DNA of 64,000 bases from Prescottella equi (GTDB lineage: Bacteria > Actinomycetota > Actinomycetes > Mycobacteriales > Mycobacteriaceae). The stretch is from the NCBI RefSeq assembly GCF_020171745.1, contig NZ_JAIVAH010000018.1:186001-250000 (forward strand). The letters run 5' to 3'. The translations under genes were made by a program, and so were the position numbers. Shown one piece after another: positions 25,922 to 34,972 of this stretch; within the stretch, counting starts at the first letter, position 1, and every line of letters starts with the position of its first letter. The notes under the pieces were generated by a model. It saw nothing but the letters and a program-made list of their open reading frames with translations. It was not told where the DNA came from and did no database searches.

Positions 25922-26503
25922 TCAGCGGCTGCCGTGGCCGTTCTCTCCCTTGATGATTGCCGCTAGCAGATCCGCGATCCGCGCCTCGTAGAACTCTCGC
26001 TCGTCATCCGGGATCTCCGACGACTGCAGGATCCCCGTTCCGAACAACGACCATCCGGAGATCGCGGCGAGCACGGTCATCTGCCGAACCCGATCGTCGA
26101 CGGTGACGGGAGACGGCCGCGTGATCGCCTCGAAGGCGTCCATATCCTCGTTCGGAATGAGGTCCGAACGGCCGTGCAGATTCAGCCACGCCACGATCCG
26201 CACGTACTCGGGGTCGGCAACTCCCACCATGAACAACTCGCGCACGGCCTCCGGCAGCGAGTCGACGCCCTCGACGATCGCCGCCGACTTCTCGTGGCTC
26301 CGCGCGAGCACCGCCCGGACGACGTCGTCCTTGTTGCCGACATGCTTGTGGATCAGCCCGAGGTTCACACCGGCGTCGGCCGCGAGCTCACGCATGCTGA
26401 AGGACAATCCCTTTGCGGCCAGCAGCCTGCGCGCCGCCATTCGCACGGCCCTGCGCACTTCGTCTCTGCCCCAGGCCTTGTCGGCCGTCTCGACTTCACT
26501 CAC
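25922..26503 (-). CDS. TetR-family transcriptional regulator, likely repressor of the kshA-type gene
   Basis: A 193-residue TetR protein starting at a GTG. The helix-turn-helix is in MRELAADAGVNLGLIHKHVG (residues 37-56), followed by a helical ligand domain. A 20-bp operator lies 8-27 bp upstream of its start and inside the promoter of the divergent Rieske oxygenase gene, so it is well placed to repress both. It resembles KstR-type steroid regulators only in general layout; no claim of orthology is made. Confidence 0.92.
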   Translation of the reverse strand: MSEVETADKAWGRDEVRRAVRMAARRLLAAKGLSFSMRELAADAGVNLGLIHKHVGNKDDVVRAVLARSHEKSAAIVEGVDSLPEAVRELFMVGVADPEYVRIVAWLNLHGRSDLIPNEDMDAFEAITRPSPVTVDDRVRQMTVLAAISGWSLFGTGILQSSEIPDDEREFYEARIADLLAAIIKGENGHGSR

Positions 26504-26507
26504 CCCT

Positions 26508-26536
26508 TGACAGTAGACGGTCGTCTACTGTGAAAT
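26508..26536 (+). promoter_or_regulatory. Promoter with embedded TetR operator for the Rieske oxygenase gene
   Basis: A TTGACA -35 at 26508-26513 and TGAAAT -10 at 26531-26536 are spaced 17 bp. Between and overlapping them is CAGTAGACGGTCGTCTACTG (26511-26530), with 9-bp arms around a GT centre, a typical TetR site. Bound repressor would block the promoter directly. Confidence 0.75.
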
Positions 26537-26689
26537 CAACCACAACGAGGCGCCGATCCCGCGCCCGGACGGTCACCGACCGCAGATCTGCCCGGATGGC
26601 TCGAACCTGTTCGCACACAGCCGACTCCCCATTTCCGGGTATCCGATACCCGGACACCCCGCGGACGCGACCCGCAGCACGGAGGAAAG

Positions 26690-27838
26690 ATGAACGACCA
26701 CGACACACCGATCCGCGAGATCACGGCCCAGGCGCCGCCGACACGGTTCGCGCGCGGATGGCATTGCCTCGGCCTCGAATCTTCATTTCGAGATGGAAAT
26801 CCGCACCAGATCAACGCATTCGGCAGGAAGCTCGTAGTATTCGCCGGACAGGACCAGCGCATCAACGTGCTCGACGCGTACTGCCGGCACATGGGCGGTG
26901 ACCTCTCGCAGGGAACCGTCAAGGGGAACGAGATCGCCTGCCCGTTCCACGATTGGCGATGGGGTGGCGACGGCCGCTGCAAGAACATCCCGTACGCCCG
27001 CCGTGTCCCACCGATCGCGCGCACCGCAACGTGGCCGACGATGGTGCAGGACGGACTGCTGTTCGTCTGGAACGATCCCGAGGGAAACCCGCCGCCCGCG
27101 GACGTGACGATTCCGCGCATCGCCGGCTATGGAGACCCCGAATACACCGATTGGATCTGGTACTCGACGACGATCGAGGGAGTGAACTGCCGCGAGGTCA
27201 TCGACAACGTCGTCGACATGGCGCACTTCTACTACATTCATCTCGCCTTCCCGACGTACTTCAAGACGATCTTCGAGGGCCACACCGCCACACAGTTCAT
27301 GACCGGTGTCGGACGCGAGGACGTCGCTCCCCGCAAACCCGTTCCGGGAGTTCCGGTCTCCCGTGGAAACACCTCCACAGCGGCGTATCACGGGCCGTCC
27401 TTCATGATCGACGACCTCGTGTACCACTACGACGAGGCCGACCTGCCGATCGTGCTGATCAACTGTCACTATCCGATCGACGCCAACTCGTTCGAACTGC
27501 AGTACGGCGTCATCGTCAAGAAGTTCCCGGGCCGAGAGGACTCCGAGTCCGCGGCGCTGGCCCGGAAGATCGGGGACTTCGTCCGCCTCGGGTTCGAGCA
27601 GGACGTCGTGATCTGGAAGAACAAGGCCCGCATCGACAACCCGCTCCTGTGCGAGGAGGACGGTCCGGTGTACCAGCTGCGACGCTGGTACGAACAGTTC
27701 TACGTCGATGCCGTGGACGTCCAGCCGGAGATGACCAACCGATTCGAGTTCGAGATCGACACCACGGCTCCGAACGTCAAGTGGCGGGCGGAAGTACAGG
27801 AGAACATCGCGCGGCGCGACGCGCTCGTCAGCGAATAG
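26690..27838 (+). CDS. kshA: Rieske 2Fe-2S oxygenase, KshA-type (3-ketosteroid 9-alpha-hydroxylase oxygenase subunit)
   Basis: A 382-residue terminal oxygenase. Rieske ligands are Cys65, His67, Cys84 and His87 (YCRHMGGDLSQGTVKGN, then CPFHDWRWGG). The mononuclear iron site is in REVIDNVVDMAHFYYIH. Signature stretches shared with known KshA proteins from memory include RFARGWHCLGL, NIPYARRVPPIA and CEEDGPVYQLRRWYEQFYVD. KshA hydroxylates C9 of androstenedione-like steroids, opening ring B, with electrons from KshB. No kshB or kstD lies in this window. Rhodococci carry several KshA copies with different substrate ranges; this copy, with its own TetR operator, is probably one specialised for side-chain-bearing or bile-acid-type steroids (inference). 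Confidence 0.88.
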   Translation: MNDHDTPIREITAQAPPTRFARGWHCLGLESSFRDGNPHQINAFGRKLVVFAGQDQRINVLDAYCRHMGGDLSQGTVKGNEIACPFHDWRWGGDGRCKNIPYARRVPPIARTATWPTMVQDGLLFVWNDPEGNPPPADVTIPRIAGYGDPEYTDWIWYSTTIEGVNCREVIDNVVDMAHFYYIHLAFPTYFKTIFEGHTATQFMTGVGREDVAPRKPVPGVPVSRGNTSTAAYHGPSFMIDDLVYHYDEADLPIVLINCHYPIDANSFELQYGVIVKKFPGREDSESAALARKIGDFVRLGFEQDVVIWKNKARIDNPLLCEEDGPVYQLRRWYEQFYVDAVDVQPEMTNRFEFEIDTTAPNVKWRAEVQENIARRDALVSE

Positions 27839-27913
27839 CGTCGCCACTCCGACACACGTCAGTTCGACCTCGCGTCAACCTCACCCGGAGGGTGAGCAAC
27901 CCCAGGAGAGCCC

Positions 27914-29338
27914 ATGTCCATACGTAGACGATTCCTGACCGCCGGACTGATGGCCACTGCCGTCACCGTCCTCCTACCCGCGATGTCGGGGGCCGGTCCA
28001 CTGAGTTCCTCACCGTTCGGCAGCCTTTCGACGGGAAGCCTGTCCGGGGGCAGTTCCGGCGGCGAATGCGCCTTCGCCCCTGGCGGCGCACTCGATTCCC
28101 GCGCCCAGTTGGACTTCGAGAAGACGGTTGCGGCGGTGGCCGCGCATCCGCTGGTGCGAGCCGCCAAGTCCGACGTCGCGTCGATGTATCGGGCCGATCG
28201 GCAGGGCACCACCCGCGCTGGACAGGTGACCCTGGACGAGGCCGTCGACTCGATCGCCCTGGCCGCAACGCAAACAGTGGTCACCGACGATCCGACCGAT
28301 CCCCGGTTCTCGTGGATGGTGACGGCTCCGCACTGCTGGCACGGAGTCGAAGTGAACCGTTCGGGCTACGGAATCGACAACCCCGACAACGTGTATCGGC
28401 ACACAGCCGTCGACGGTCAGTCGTCGTTCGTCATCCACGGTCGCATGCCGGAACGACGCCCCGCTCAGCTGTCTTTCGTCCTCTACGGCGAGCTTCCCGG
28501 AACCGGAGCGGTGACGAAGGAGGGCGCCCCGGTGTCGGGGTCGCTCACGTCCGACCGGATGCAGATCGAGCCCGACGGATCGTTCACGATCACCGTCGGC
28601 CCGGAACCGGCCGACGGACGCCCGAACCACATTCGCACCACGGCGTCGGCCCGACTCCTGATCGCGCGGGATTCACTGAACAACTGGGCCGAGGAGCAGC
28701 CGTCGCATCTGGAGATCGAGCGCACGGCCGGCCCCGCAGCGCAGGCCCCTCGCACTCCCGAGCAGCTGGCAACACAAACCGCAGATCTCCTCCGCACGAT
28801 CGGTCGGTACTGGCTCGACTGGGACAACACATACATCTACTCCAAGGCGGCCAACGACGTTCAGACTCCCGCAGTCCGCGGTTCGGGCTTCGGATTCGCG
28901 ACCAGCGGACATTTCGCGCTCGGTCCGAATCAGGCGCTCGTCGTGACGCTCGATCCGGTCGGGGCACGCTACCTCGGGTTCCAGCTGACCGACCCTTGGG
29001 GCGTCGCGCGTGAGTACGTCGATCGGGCGGGCAGCCTCAACCAGGCTCAGACCCGACCCAACGCGGACGGCACCATCACCTACGTCATCTCCACCGAGGA
29101 TCCAGGAACCTGGAACTGGTTGGACACGAACGGGATCGACGGAGGAATGTACGCGATCCGTTGGCAGTCCGCGCCCGCAGACGTCGATGTGTCACGAACT
29201 GTGCGGTCCGCCCGTCTGGTCGACATCGCCGACCTCGATTCGGCGCTCCCCGCGGCCACCACCCGGGTCACGCCGGCCCAGCGAGCAGAACAACTCGAAG
29301 AACGGGCTGCCCACTACACGCAGCGACTCCTCGGCTGA
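27914..29338 (+). CDS. Secreted DUF1214-like protein with Gly-Ser-Leu repeat
   Basis: A 474-residue exported protein. The N-terminus carries a Tat-like signal (RRRFLTAG) and a hydrophobic stretch ending near Ala27. The mature part opens with a Gly/Ser/Leu-rich run (FGSLSTGSLSGGSSGGE, residues 36-52). The folded part has the DUF1214-like pattern YGIDNPDNVYRHTAVDG and a C-terminal half with NQALVVTLDPVGARYLGFQL and DPWGVAREYVDRAGSL. Function is unknown. It lies 75 bp after kshA in the same direction, suggesting a role outside the cell in acquiring or modifying the steroid-like substrate. A similar repeat occurs in the secreted protein at 33269. Confidence 0.75.
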   Translation: MSIRRRFLTAGLMATAVTVLLPAMSGAGPLSSSPFGSLSTGSLSGGSSGGECAFAPGGALDSRAQLDFEKTVAAVAAHPLVRAAKSDVASMYRADRQGTTRAGQVTLDEAVDSIALAATQTVVTDDPTDPRFSWMVTAPHCWHGVEVNRSGYGIDNPDNVYRHTAVDGQSSFVIHGRMPERRPAQLSFVLYGELPGTGAVTKEGAPVSGSLTSDRMQIEPDGSFTITVGPEPADGRPNHIRTTASARLLIARDSLNNWAEEQPSHLEIERTAGPAAQAPRTPEQLATQTADLLRTIGRYWLDWDNTYIYSKAANDVQTPAVRGSGFGFATSGHFALGPNQALVVTLDPVGARYLGFQLTDPWGVAREYVDRAGSLNQAQTRPNADGTITYVISTEDPGTWNWLDTNGIDGGMYAIRWQSAPADVDVSRTVRSARLVDIADLDSALPAATTRVTPAQRAEQLEERAAHYTQRLLG

Positions 29339-29415
29339 CGTTCGCGACCTCACCCCGACATCTGGCCGTGCACGCCGCATCCGGTGTGCACGGCCAGGCA
29401 TCCCGCCGGCTCGGG

Positions 29416-31053
29416 TCAGACCACCCCGAGGGTGCCCGGTCTGAAGGACTGTTCGTAGGCCTCCGCGCTCGACGTCGTCAGCAACGCCAATCCGTCGGAC
29501 CGTGTCGGCCGCCACCAGACCGGGTCCTCGGTCTGCCAGCGCGTGGCCCGCAACTCCCGGCGAAGCACCTTGGTGGTCGCCGTGGTCGGGATCCGGTCGC
29601 AGATGCGGACGAAGCTCGGCAGCCACTTGGGCGAGAAGTCGTCCATGCCCCGCAGGAAGGCGTCGAAACCGTCGGCGTCGAACACCACCCCCGGCCGCAG
29701 CTGCAGCGCCACCATCACCCGATCGCCGACGATGTTGTCGGGAACGGGGTACGCCCCCACGAGGGCGACATCCGGATGGCGACCGATCGCGTCCTCGATC
29801 TGGGTGGAAGCGATGTTCTCGCCGTCGACCCGGATCCAGTTGTCGTCGCGTCCCGCGAACCAGAAGAATCCTCGGGCGTCCCGGTAGGCCAGGTCACCGG
29901 TCCACAGAATGCCGTGCCGCACGCGACGCTCCGATGCCTCCGGGTTGTTCCAGTACCCCTCGAAGGTCGCGGCTCCCTCTGTGTTCACCAGTTCGCCGAT
30001 CGCCGCATTCGAGTTCGACAGCGCGCCGTCGGTGGCGATCTCCGCTCGCGGGCATTCCGCCAGCGTCTCCGGATCGAGAATCTTGATCCCATTCGATGCG
30101 GGCAACCCGAGGCTGCCCGCGGGCGTGTCGGGTGTCCGCACGAAGCTGATGCCGCCCTCGGTGGAACCGTATCCGTCGACGACGGTGCAGTCGTACCGAA
30201 CTGCGAACTCCTCGACATCGCCGGGCGCCGCCTCGTTGCCCATCACCATGCGAAGGGTCGTCGAGCGATCATCGGGGGAGGGCGGCGCCGTGAGGAGATA
30301 GGCCAGCGGCTTTCCGACATAGTTGAAGTGCGTCACTCCGAACTTGCGGACGGTTGGAACGAACTGCGAGACGGAGAACTTGGCGATCACCGTGGCCGCA
30401 CCGACCGAGAGCGCCGGCAGCCAGCCCTGCACGATGGCCGCAGTGTGGAACCACGGCATGCTCACCAGGCTCACCGTCTCCCGGGAGTGACCGAAGTACG
30501 ACGCGACGGCCCTCGCAGTGCCGACCAGCCGGCCGTGCGAGCAGACGCACGCCTTCGGCGCACTGGTCGACCCCGAGGTGAAGATGAGCATCGCCGTGTC
30601 ACCGGGTTCCACGTCGACCCGTGGCGGTTCCAGACCGGAGTAGGGCGCTAGATCCTGCTCGTGCAGAGTGTCGTCGACGTTGAGGACCCGACCGTCGTAT
30701 CGCACTCCGTCGAGCGCCCGGAGCTCATCGACATACCTGTCCTCGGTGATCACGAACTGACAGTCGCTGTGCTCGACGTCCCGGACCAGATCGTTTCCCC
30801 GCCGAGTTCCGTTGAGCCCGACGAATGTTGCGCCGGCCAGCGCGCAGGCGCCGATCCAGAGCGGAAAGTCGATGCGGTTGTCGAGCAGCACGCCGACGTG
30901 GAACGGCCCCGACCTCCGATGCTCGAGGAGGTACGCGGCACGCGCGGCGCTCAGTTCCACGAACTCTCGGTACGTCCACGCCCGGTCGCCCTCGTACAGG
31001 GCGACGCCGTCGTCCTCTGCACGACGACGCAGAAGTTCTGCAATGGTGCTCAA
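29416..31053 (-). CDS. Acyl-CoA ligase, FadD17-like
   Basis: A 545-residue adenylate-forming ligase. The P-loop is IFTSGSTSAPKACVCSH near residue 160. Several blocks match the FadD17 type from memory: HVGVLLDN, VGLNGTRRGNDLVRDVEHSDCQ, MPWFHTAAIVQGW, NYVGKPLAYLL, MGNEAAPGD and DGYGSTEGG. WTGDLAYRD and GRDDNWIRVDGENI complete the hinge. Mycobacterial FadD17 activates C24/C26-type steroid side-chain acids. It is 46 bp after the P450 on the same strand, so the two are likely co-transcribed: oxidation to the acid followed by CoA activation. It converges with the secreted protein gene. Confidence 0.9.
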   Translation of the reverse strand: MSTIAELLRRRAEDDGVALYEGDRAWTYREFVELSAARAAYLLEHRRSGPFHVGVLLDNRIDFPLWIGACALAGATFVGLNGTRRGNDLVRDVEHSDCQFVITEDRYVDELRALDGVRYDGRVLNVDDTLHEQDLAPYSGLEPPRVDVEPGDTAMLIFTSGSTSAPKACVCSHGRLVGTARAVASYFGHSRETVSLVSMPWFHTAAIVQGWLPALSVGAATVIAKFSVSQFVPTVRKFGVTHFNYVGKPLAYLLTAPPSPDDRSTTLRMVMGNEAAPGDVEEFAVRYDCTVVDGYGSTEGGISFVRTPDTPAGSLGLPASNGIKILDPETLAECPRAEIATDGALSNSNAAIGELVNTEGAATFEGYWNNPEASERRVRHGILWTGDLAYRDARGFFWFAGRDDNWIRVDGENIASTQIEDAIGRHPDVALVGAYPVPDNIVGDRVMVALQLRPGVVFDADGFDAFLRGMDDFSPKWLPSFVRICDRIPTTATTKVLRRELRATRWQTEDPVWWRPTRSDGLALLTTSSAEAYEQSFRPGTLGVV

Positions 31054-31099
31054 GAGTGTCCTTCTTCTCTACCCGACAGCATTCGTGACGCCGCGGCGA

Positions 31100-32329
31100 T
31101 CACCAGGTGACCGGCATGGAGAACAGCCCGTTGATGCCCGACCATCGCTTGAACGGCAGATCCGCGGGATCGGCGTCCAGCCGCAGGGTCGGCACCCGTC
31201 GAGTGAGCGTTTCGAAGATCACCTGCAGCTCGAGACGGGCCAGCCCCTGCCCGATGCACTGGTGGACCCCGTATCCGAAGGCGAAGTGGTCACGAGCCTT
31301 CCGGTGGATGTCCAGCCGATCGGCGCCCGGGAAGTGTGCATCGTCGCGGTTGGCGGCCAGGTTCAGCGGAATGATCGAGTCGCCGGCCTTGATCGTGACG
31401 CCACCGATCTCGATGTCCTCGGTCGCGACCCGCAGGATCACGAGGTGGACGACGGTCAGGTACCGCAGCAGTTCCTCGACGGCGTTTCGGATCAGCGCCG
31501 GATTGCCGCGCATCTCGTCCCACTGGTCACGGTGTTCGAGCAGGGCGTAGGTGCCGAGAGCAGTCATGTTCGTCGTGGTGTCGTGACCGGCGATGATGAG
31601 CAGGAACCCCGAGTTCTCCACGTCCATCATCGAGATTTCGCCGCGACGGACGGCTCCGACGAGCTGTCCCATGATGTCGTCACCCGGATCGTCCTGTGCT
31701 GCTCGCTCTTCCGCGATCTTGCGGATGTATCCCCGCAGTTCGCCCATCGCCTGCATCGAGATCTCGAGCGCGTCGGGGTTGGTGGGATCGGTCGCGGCCA
31801 GTGCACGATCCGCCGCCGAGTTGAAGAAGGCCCGATCTTCAGCCCGGACGCCCAGCAGCCAGCTCAGGACGGTGGCCGGCACGGGCAGGGCGAGGGCTTC
31901 GACGAAGTCGGCCTTGCCATCGGGACTCGCGAGCATCGCGTCGATCGTCTCGTCCACGAGTTCCTGGATCGCCGGACGCATCTTGTTGATCGCGCTGAGG
32001 GTGAAGTTCTTGGACAGCAGATTCCGGAAGATGGTGTGCTGCGGTGCATCCATGCGGAGGAACAGACGCTGGTCCTCGGGTTCGGGATCGGCGCCGAAGC
32101 GCGGGAATCCGGGATGCTGCGAGTCGCTGCTCACCCGCGGGTCGGACAGGATCGCTCGAACGTCGTCGTAGCGGGTGATCAGCCAGGCCTTGCCGCCACC
32201 GAACGTCGTGACCTCGGCGATCGGCTCGTTGGCGCGCAGCCAATCGTAAGCCGCCGGGGGGTCGATCGGGGGTCGCGCCCAGGGGAACGGGGTGTCGATG
32301 TCGTCCGGGCGGAGAGCTGTGCTGTCCAT
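31100..32329 (-). CDS. Cytochrome P450
   Basis: A 409-residue soluble bacterial P450. Haem ligand Cys358 in FGYGVHQCIGQGLARLEL, I-helix AGHDTTTN near residue 245, and ExxR as EELLR. The start ATG at 32329 follows an AAAGGAC site. It has no anchor helix and no fused reductase, so it needs separate ferredoxin and ferredoxin reductase, which are not in the window. It heads a transcript with the FadD17-like ligase. Hydroxylation of a steroid or isoprenoid side chain is the inferred role. I do not assign a CYP family number. Confidence 0.93.
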   Translation of the reverse strand: MDSTALRPDDIDTPFPWARPPIDPPAAYDWLRANEPIAEVTTFGGGKAWLITRYDDVRAILSDPRVSSDSQHPGFPRFGADPEPEDQRLFLRMDAPQHTIFRNLLSKNFTLSAINKMRPAIQELVDETIDAMLASPDGKADFVEALALPVPATVLSWLLGVRAEDRAFFNSAADRALAATDPTNPDALEISMQAMGELRGYIRKIAEERAAQDDPGDDIMGQLVGAVRRGEISMMDVENSGFLLIIAGHDTTTNMTALGTYALLEHRDQWDEMRGNPALIRNAVEELLRYLTVVHLVILRVATEDIEIGGVTIKAGDSIIPLNLAANRDDAHFPGADRLDIHRKARDHFAFGYGVHQCIGQGLARLELQVIFETLTRRVPTLRLDADPADLPFKRWSGINGLFSMPVTW

Positions 32330-32602
32330 GTTCGGTCCTTTGCGTAGATGTCGCGGAGCAGAAGGCAGAAGCTGATGGGGCTCGTTCGAGCCAGTGAGAG
32401 GGAGCGGAAGTCCGGATTCGGAGACTCGCTCGACCTCGTCGAGTCAACAGGAAAGCCACGGTTACGAAACCCGCAGTCCCACTGAGTGGTACGAGCTGAG
32501 ACGTATGCAAACTGTTGCTGTGAAAGGCTTTTCATGAACGCAACTCAAACAGCCGACGCGGTAATCCGCGCCGGCTCGGCCGTTCCGTGAGAGTTCCGGA
32601 CT

Positions 32603-33223
32603 CTAGATGTCGACGGGTGCAGTGAGAACAGCGCTCGCCATGGCGATCACGTTCTGCTGGAAGTCGGAGATCGAGTTGGGTGTGCGCCGCCTGTTGGCGA
32701 CGTCCCGAGCGCGGGTCGCCAGCGCCGCAGAAATGAGAATCAGCGATCCCCTGATCCGGTCCTCCACCAGATTGTCGGGCACGTGCGCCATCCCCGCCCT
32801 CATGAGATCGAGTGTCCTTGCGAGACTGGGATACTCGACCACAGCCTCCATCTGGTCGGGGTTCAGTTCGAACATGGTCTGCCCGAGGATTCGCAGGTAC
32901 CTCCGGCCCCCCTCGCTGCGCAGAAGTTCGACCAGGGGAACCACCGCAAGGGTGACGGCATCGACGGGCGTGGCCGGACCCGACCCCGGCCATTCCTCGA
33001 ACATCCTTGCGCGCCGCTGCTCCAGCTCCGCGAGGTACTTCTCCCGAATCGCCTGGAGCACACCCTCGCGGGAACCGAAGTGGTAGCGCAGCGCGGAAGG
33101 GTTCCGCTGACCGGCGCCTTGGACGATGTCCCCGATCAACGTGGCCTCCACTCCCCTGGTCGCGAAGAGCTCCTCGGCAACTTCGAGGAGCTTCTGCTTG
33201 GTCGAGGGGGTTCCCTGGCTCAT
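32603..33223 (-). CDS. TetR-family transcriptional regulator
   Basis: A 206-residue regulator. The DNA-binding domain is at residues 8-60 (LFATRGVEATLIGDIVQGAG, then SALRYHFGSREGVLQAIREK). The remainder is a helical ligand domain (TetR_C-type). It lies between the P450 gene (273 bp away, same strand) and the divergent secreted propeller gene (45 bp between starts). An imperfect 23-bp dyad in the latter gap is a candidate site, so it may regulate the propeller/SDR/ALDH transcript as well as itself. Confidence 0.92.
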   Translation of the reverse strand: MSQGTPSTKQKLLEVAEELFATRGVEATLIGDIVQGAGQRNPSALRYHFGSREGVLQAIREKYLAELEQRRARMFEEWPGSGPATPVDAVTLAVVPLVELLRSEGGRRYLRILGQTMFELNPDQMEAVVEYPSLARTLDLMRAGMAHVPDNLVEDRIRGSLILISAALATRARDVANRRRTPNSISDFQQNVIAMASAVLTAPVDI

Positions 33224-33227
33224 GGCC

Positions 33228-33250
33228 GTAGTGTACCTTCCGTTTACTAC
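33228..33250. promoter_or_regulatory. Imperfect dyad in the TetR/propeller divergent promoter
   Basis: GTAGTGTACC and CGTTTACTAC flank a 3-bp centre; 7 of 10 positions are complementary, with perfect GTAGT/ACTAC ends. It lies in the 45-bp gap between the starts of the TetR gene and the secreted protein gene and is the best candidate operator there. Confidence 0.45.
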
Positions 33251-33268
33251 TAATAAGGAGCATTAATC

Positions 33269-34915
33269 ATGATCTCCATCACGAACCGACGGATCGGTCA
33301 TCTCCTGTTCACCACCGCAACCGTCGCGGCGACGGTTATCGTCGGCAATGCCGGCGCGTACGCCCAGACAGGCAGTCTCGGCAGCGGGAGTCTCGGATCG
33401 GGCAGTCTCGATTTCGGAAGCCTGGACGGAGGTGATGCCTTGCCGTACGCGAACACCGGCTGGGTCACGCTCCACGGCGACTCCGCCAATCGCAAGCAGC
33501 AGCTGGGCGTCACGCCGTCCGCCGAGTACACGCGGTGGACGGCACTCGAAGGTGCCTCCATCCTCACCCTTCCGGTACTGCTGCCGAACGGCAACGTCGC
33601 GGTGACCACCGGAAAGGCCGAGGGCCATGCCAATCTCCACGTTCTCGACCGGATGGGCAACACCGTCTGGGAGTCGCCCCGATGGAACGGAAAGGACGGC
33701 GTCGACTCCGCCGCCATCATTTCCTCGCCGATCGTCGACGTGGACGGCAACATCTACATCGGTGACGGCGATCAGTTCTGGTCGTACACGAGCGACGGGG
33801 ATCTGCGGTGGGTGATCGACCTGCCGGCCGCACCGACCCCTAACCCGTTCGCCGACGGGTCGCGCGCGATCAACCCGTTCGTCACCGCCGCGTTCACCAA
33901 GGACGGCGCGGTGCTGGGCACGACGGCCTTCGGGCAGGTCGTGGTCGCCGACCGCGCGACGGGCGAACTGCGCGCCCCGATCCTGCAGCTGCCGGGCACG
34001 TTGTCGAAGCGCCACACCAAGACCCCCATGACCCCGGCCTCCTGGTCCAACGGAATCATCGATCCGGCGATCAAGGACCCGATCTTCCAGATCATCATGG
34101 GCGGCATCGTGCAGAGCGCCAACACCCCCGCCGTCGATCCGGAGACCGGACGGGTCTTCGTGGCGGCAACCGACACGCAGGAGGACAAGGGTGCTCTCTA
34201 CGCCCTGGACGTGACGCCCCCGCGGGGCGGCAAACTCGGTTCCGTCTCGATTGCGTTCGCGGCCCAGATGGGTCCGGGCAGCGGGTCGAGCCCGGTCCTG
34301 TCCCCGGATTTGCAGACGGTCTACACGTGTGACGACGAGGGCCTGCTCTACGCGTTCGACAGCCGGACCGGCGCGCTGAAGTGGAACGCCCAGTCGAATG
34401 CCGCCGCGGCCGCCGTCGCGGTGGGCGCCGACGGCACGATCTACACCCTCACCAATCCCGGTGTCGCCTCCGCCTTCGGCGCAGACGGCGACAAGCTCTG
34501 GGACGCAGACCTGTCCGCGGTCACCAACGCCGCGCTGCCGGTCAATCCCGTCTACGGTGCGCCCATCGTCCGCGGCAACGGAAACCCGACCGTGGTGAAC
34601 GGTGCCATCCTGATCGAGGTCTACTTCGGCTACGACGTCCCGATCCAGGGCCACCCGGTGTCCGTTCCGGTGAAGTCGGCGATCGTGGAACTCGACCCCG
34701 CCACCGGTGTCGCGCGACGCACCATCGCCTTCGCCACCGACACCACCGAGGGACTGCTCGGCGTCACGCCCGACGGTCGCATGTTCTCGACGCTCGGCTC
34801 GATGACGTCGACCGCCATCGAACCTCTCGCGCCGATGGTGAACGCGAACCTGCCCGAGGGGCTCGAGGTCATACGCCCGCAGGGCGGTCTGGACGGTTTC
34901 CTGCCGGTCCAGTGA
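33269..34915 (+). CDS. Secreted PQQ-type beta-propeller protein with Gly-Ser-Leu repeat
   Basis: A 548-residue exported protein. The signal peptide is residues 1 to about 32 (ending AGAYA), followed by a repeat TGSLGSGSLGSGSLDFGSL (residues 34-52). The rest is built of about six to seven blades with PQQ-repeat-like strands: NIYIGDGDQFWSYTSDGDLRW, GRVFVAATDTQEDKGALYALD, GLLYAFDSRTGALKWNAQ, TIYTLTNPGVASAFGADGDKLW. It lacks obvious PQQ/metal ligands, so a binding or scaffold role is as likely as an enzyme. A strong AAGGAG site precedes the ATG. It is followed at 57 bp by the SDR gene. Confidence 0.8.
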   Translation: MISITNRRIGHLLFTTATVAATVIVGNAGAYAQTGSLGSGSLGSGSLDFGSLDGGDALPYANTGWVTLHGDSANRKQQLGVTPSAEYTRWTALEGASILTLPVLLPNGNVAVTTGKAEGHANLHVLDRMGNTVWESPRWNGKDGVDSAAIISSPIVDVDGNIYIGDGDQFWSYTSDGDLRWVIDLPAAPTPNPFADGSRAINPFVTAAFTKDGAVLGTTAFGQVVVADRATGELRAPILQLPGTLSKRHTKTPMTPASWSNGIIDPAIKDPIFQIIMGGIVQSANTPAVDPETGRVFVAATDTQEDKGALYALDVTPPRGGKLGSVSIAFAAQMGPGSGSSPVLSPDLQTVYTCDDEGLLYAFDSRTGALKWNAQSNAAAAAVAVGADGTIYTLTNPGVASAFGADGDKLWDADLSAVTNAALPVNPVYGAPIVRGNGNPTVVNGAILIEVYFGYDVPIQGHPVSVPVKSAIVELDPATGVARRTIAFATDTTEGLLGVTPDGRMFSTLGSMTSTAIEPLAPMVNANLPEGLEVIRPQGGLDGFLPVQ

Positions 34916-34972
34916 CACGAGACAACTTTCGTCTCAACTGTTTTCGTCTCGTTCCGAGGAGTCTCTTCTTCC

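Noticed and set aside
33263-34918. 551-residue minus-strand frame opposite the secreted propeller gene
   Set aside because: Composition is Arg/Val/Gly shadow; the plus-strand protein has a signal peptide and propeller repeats.
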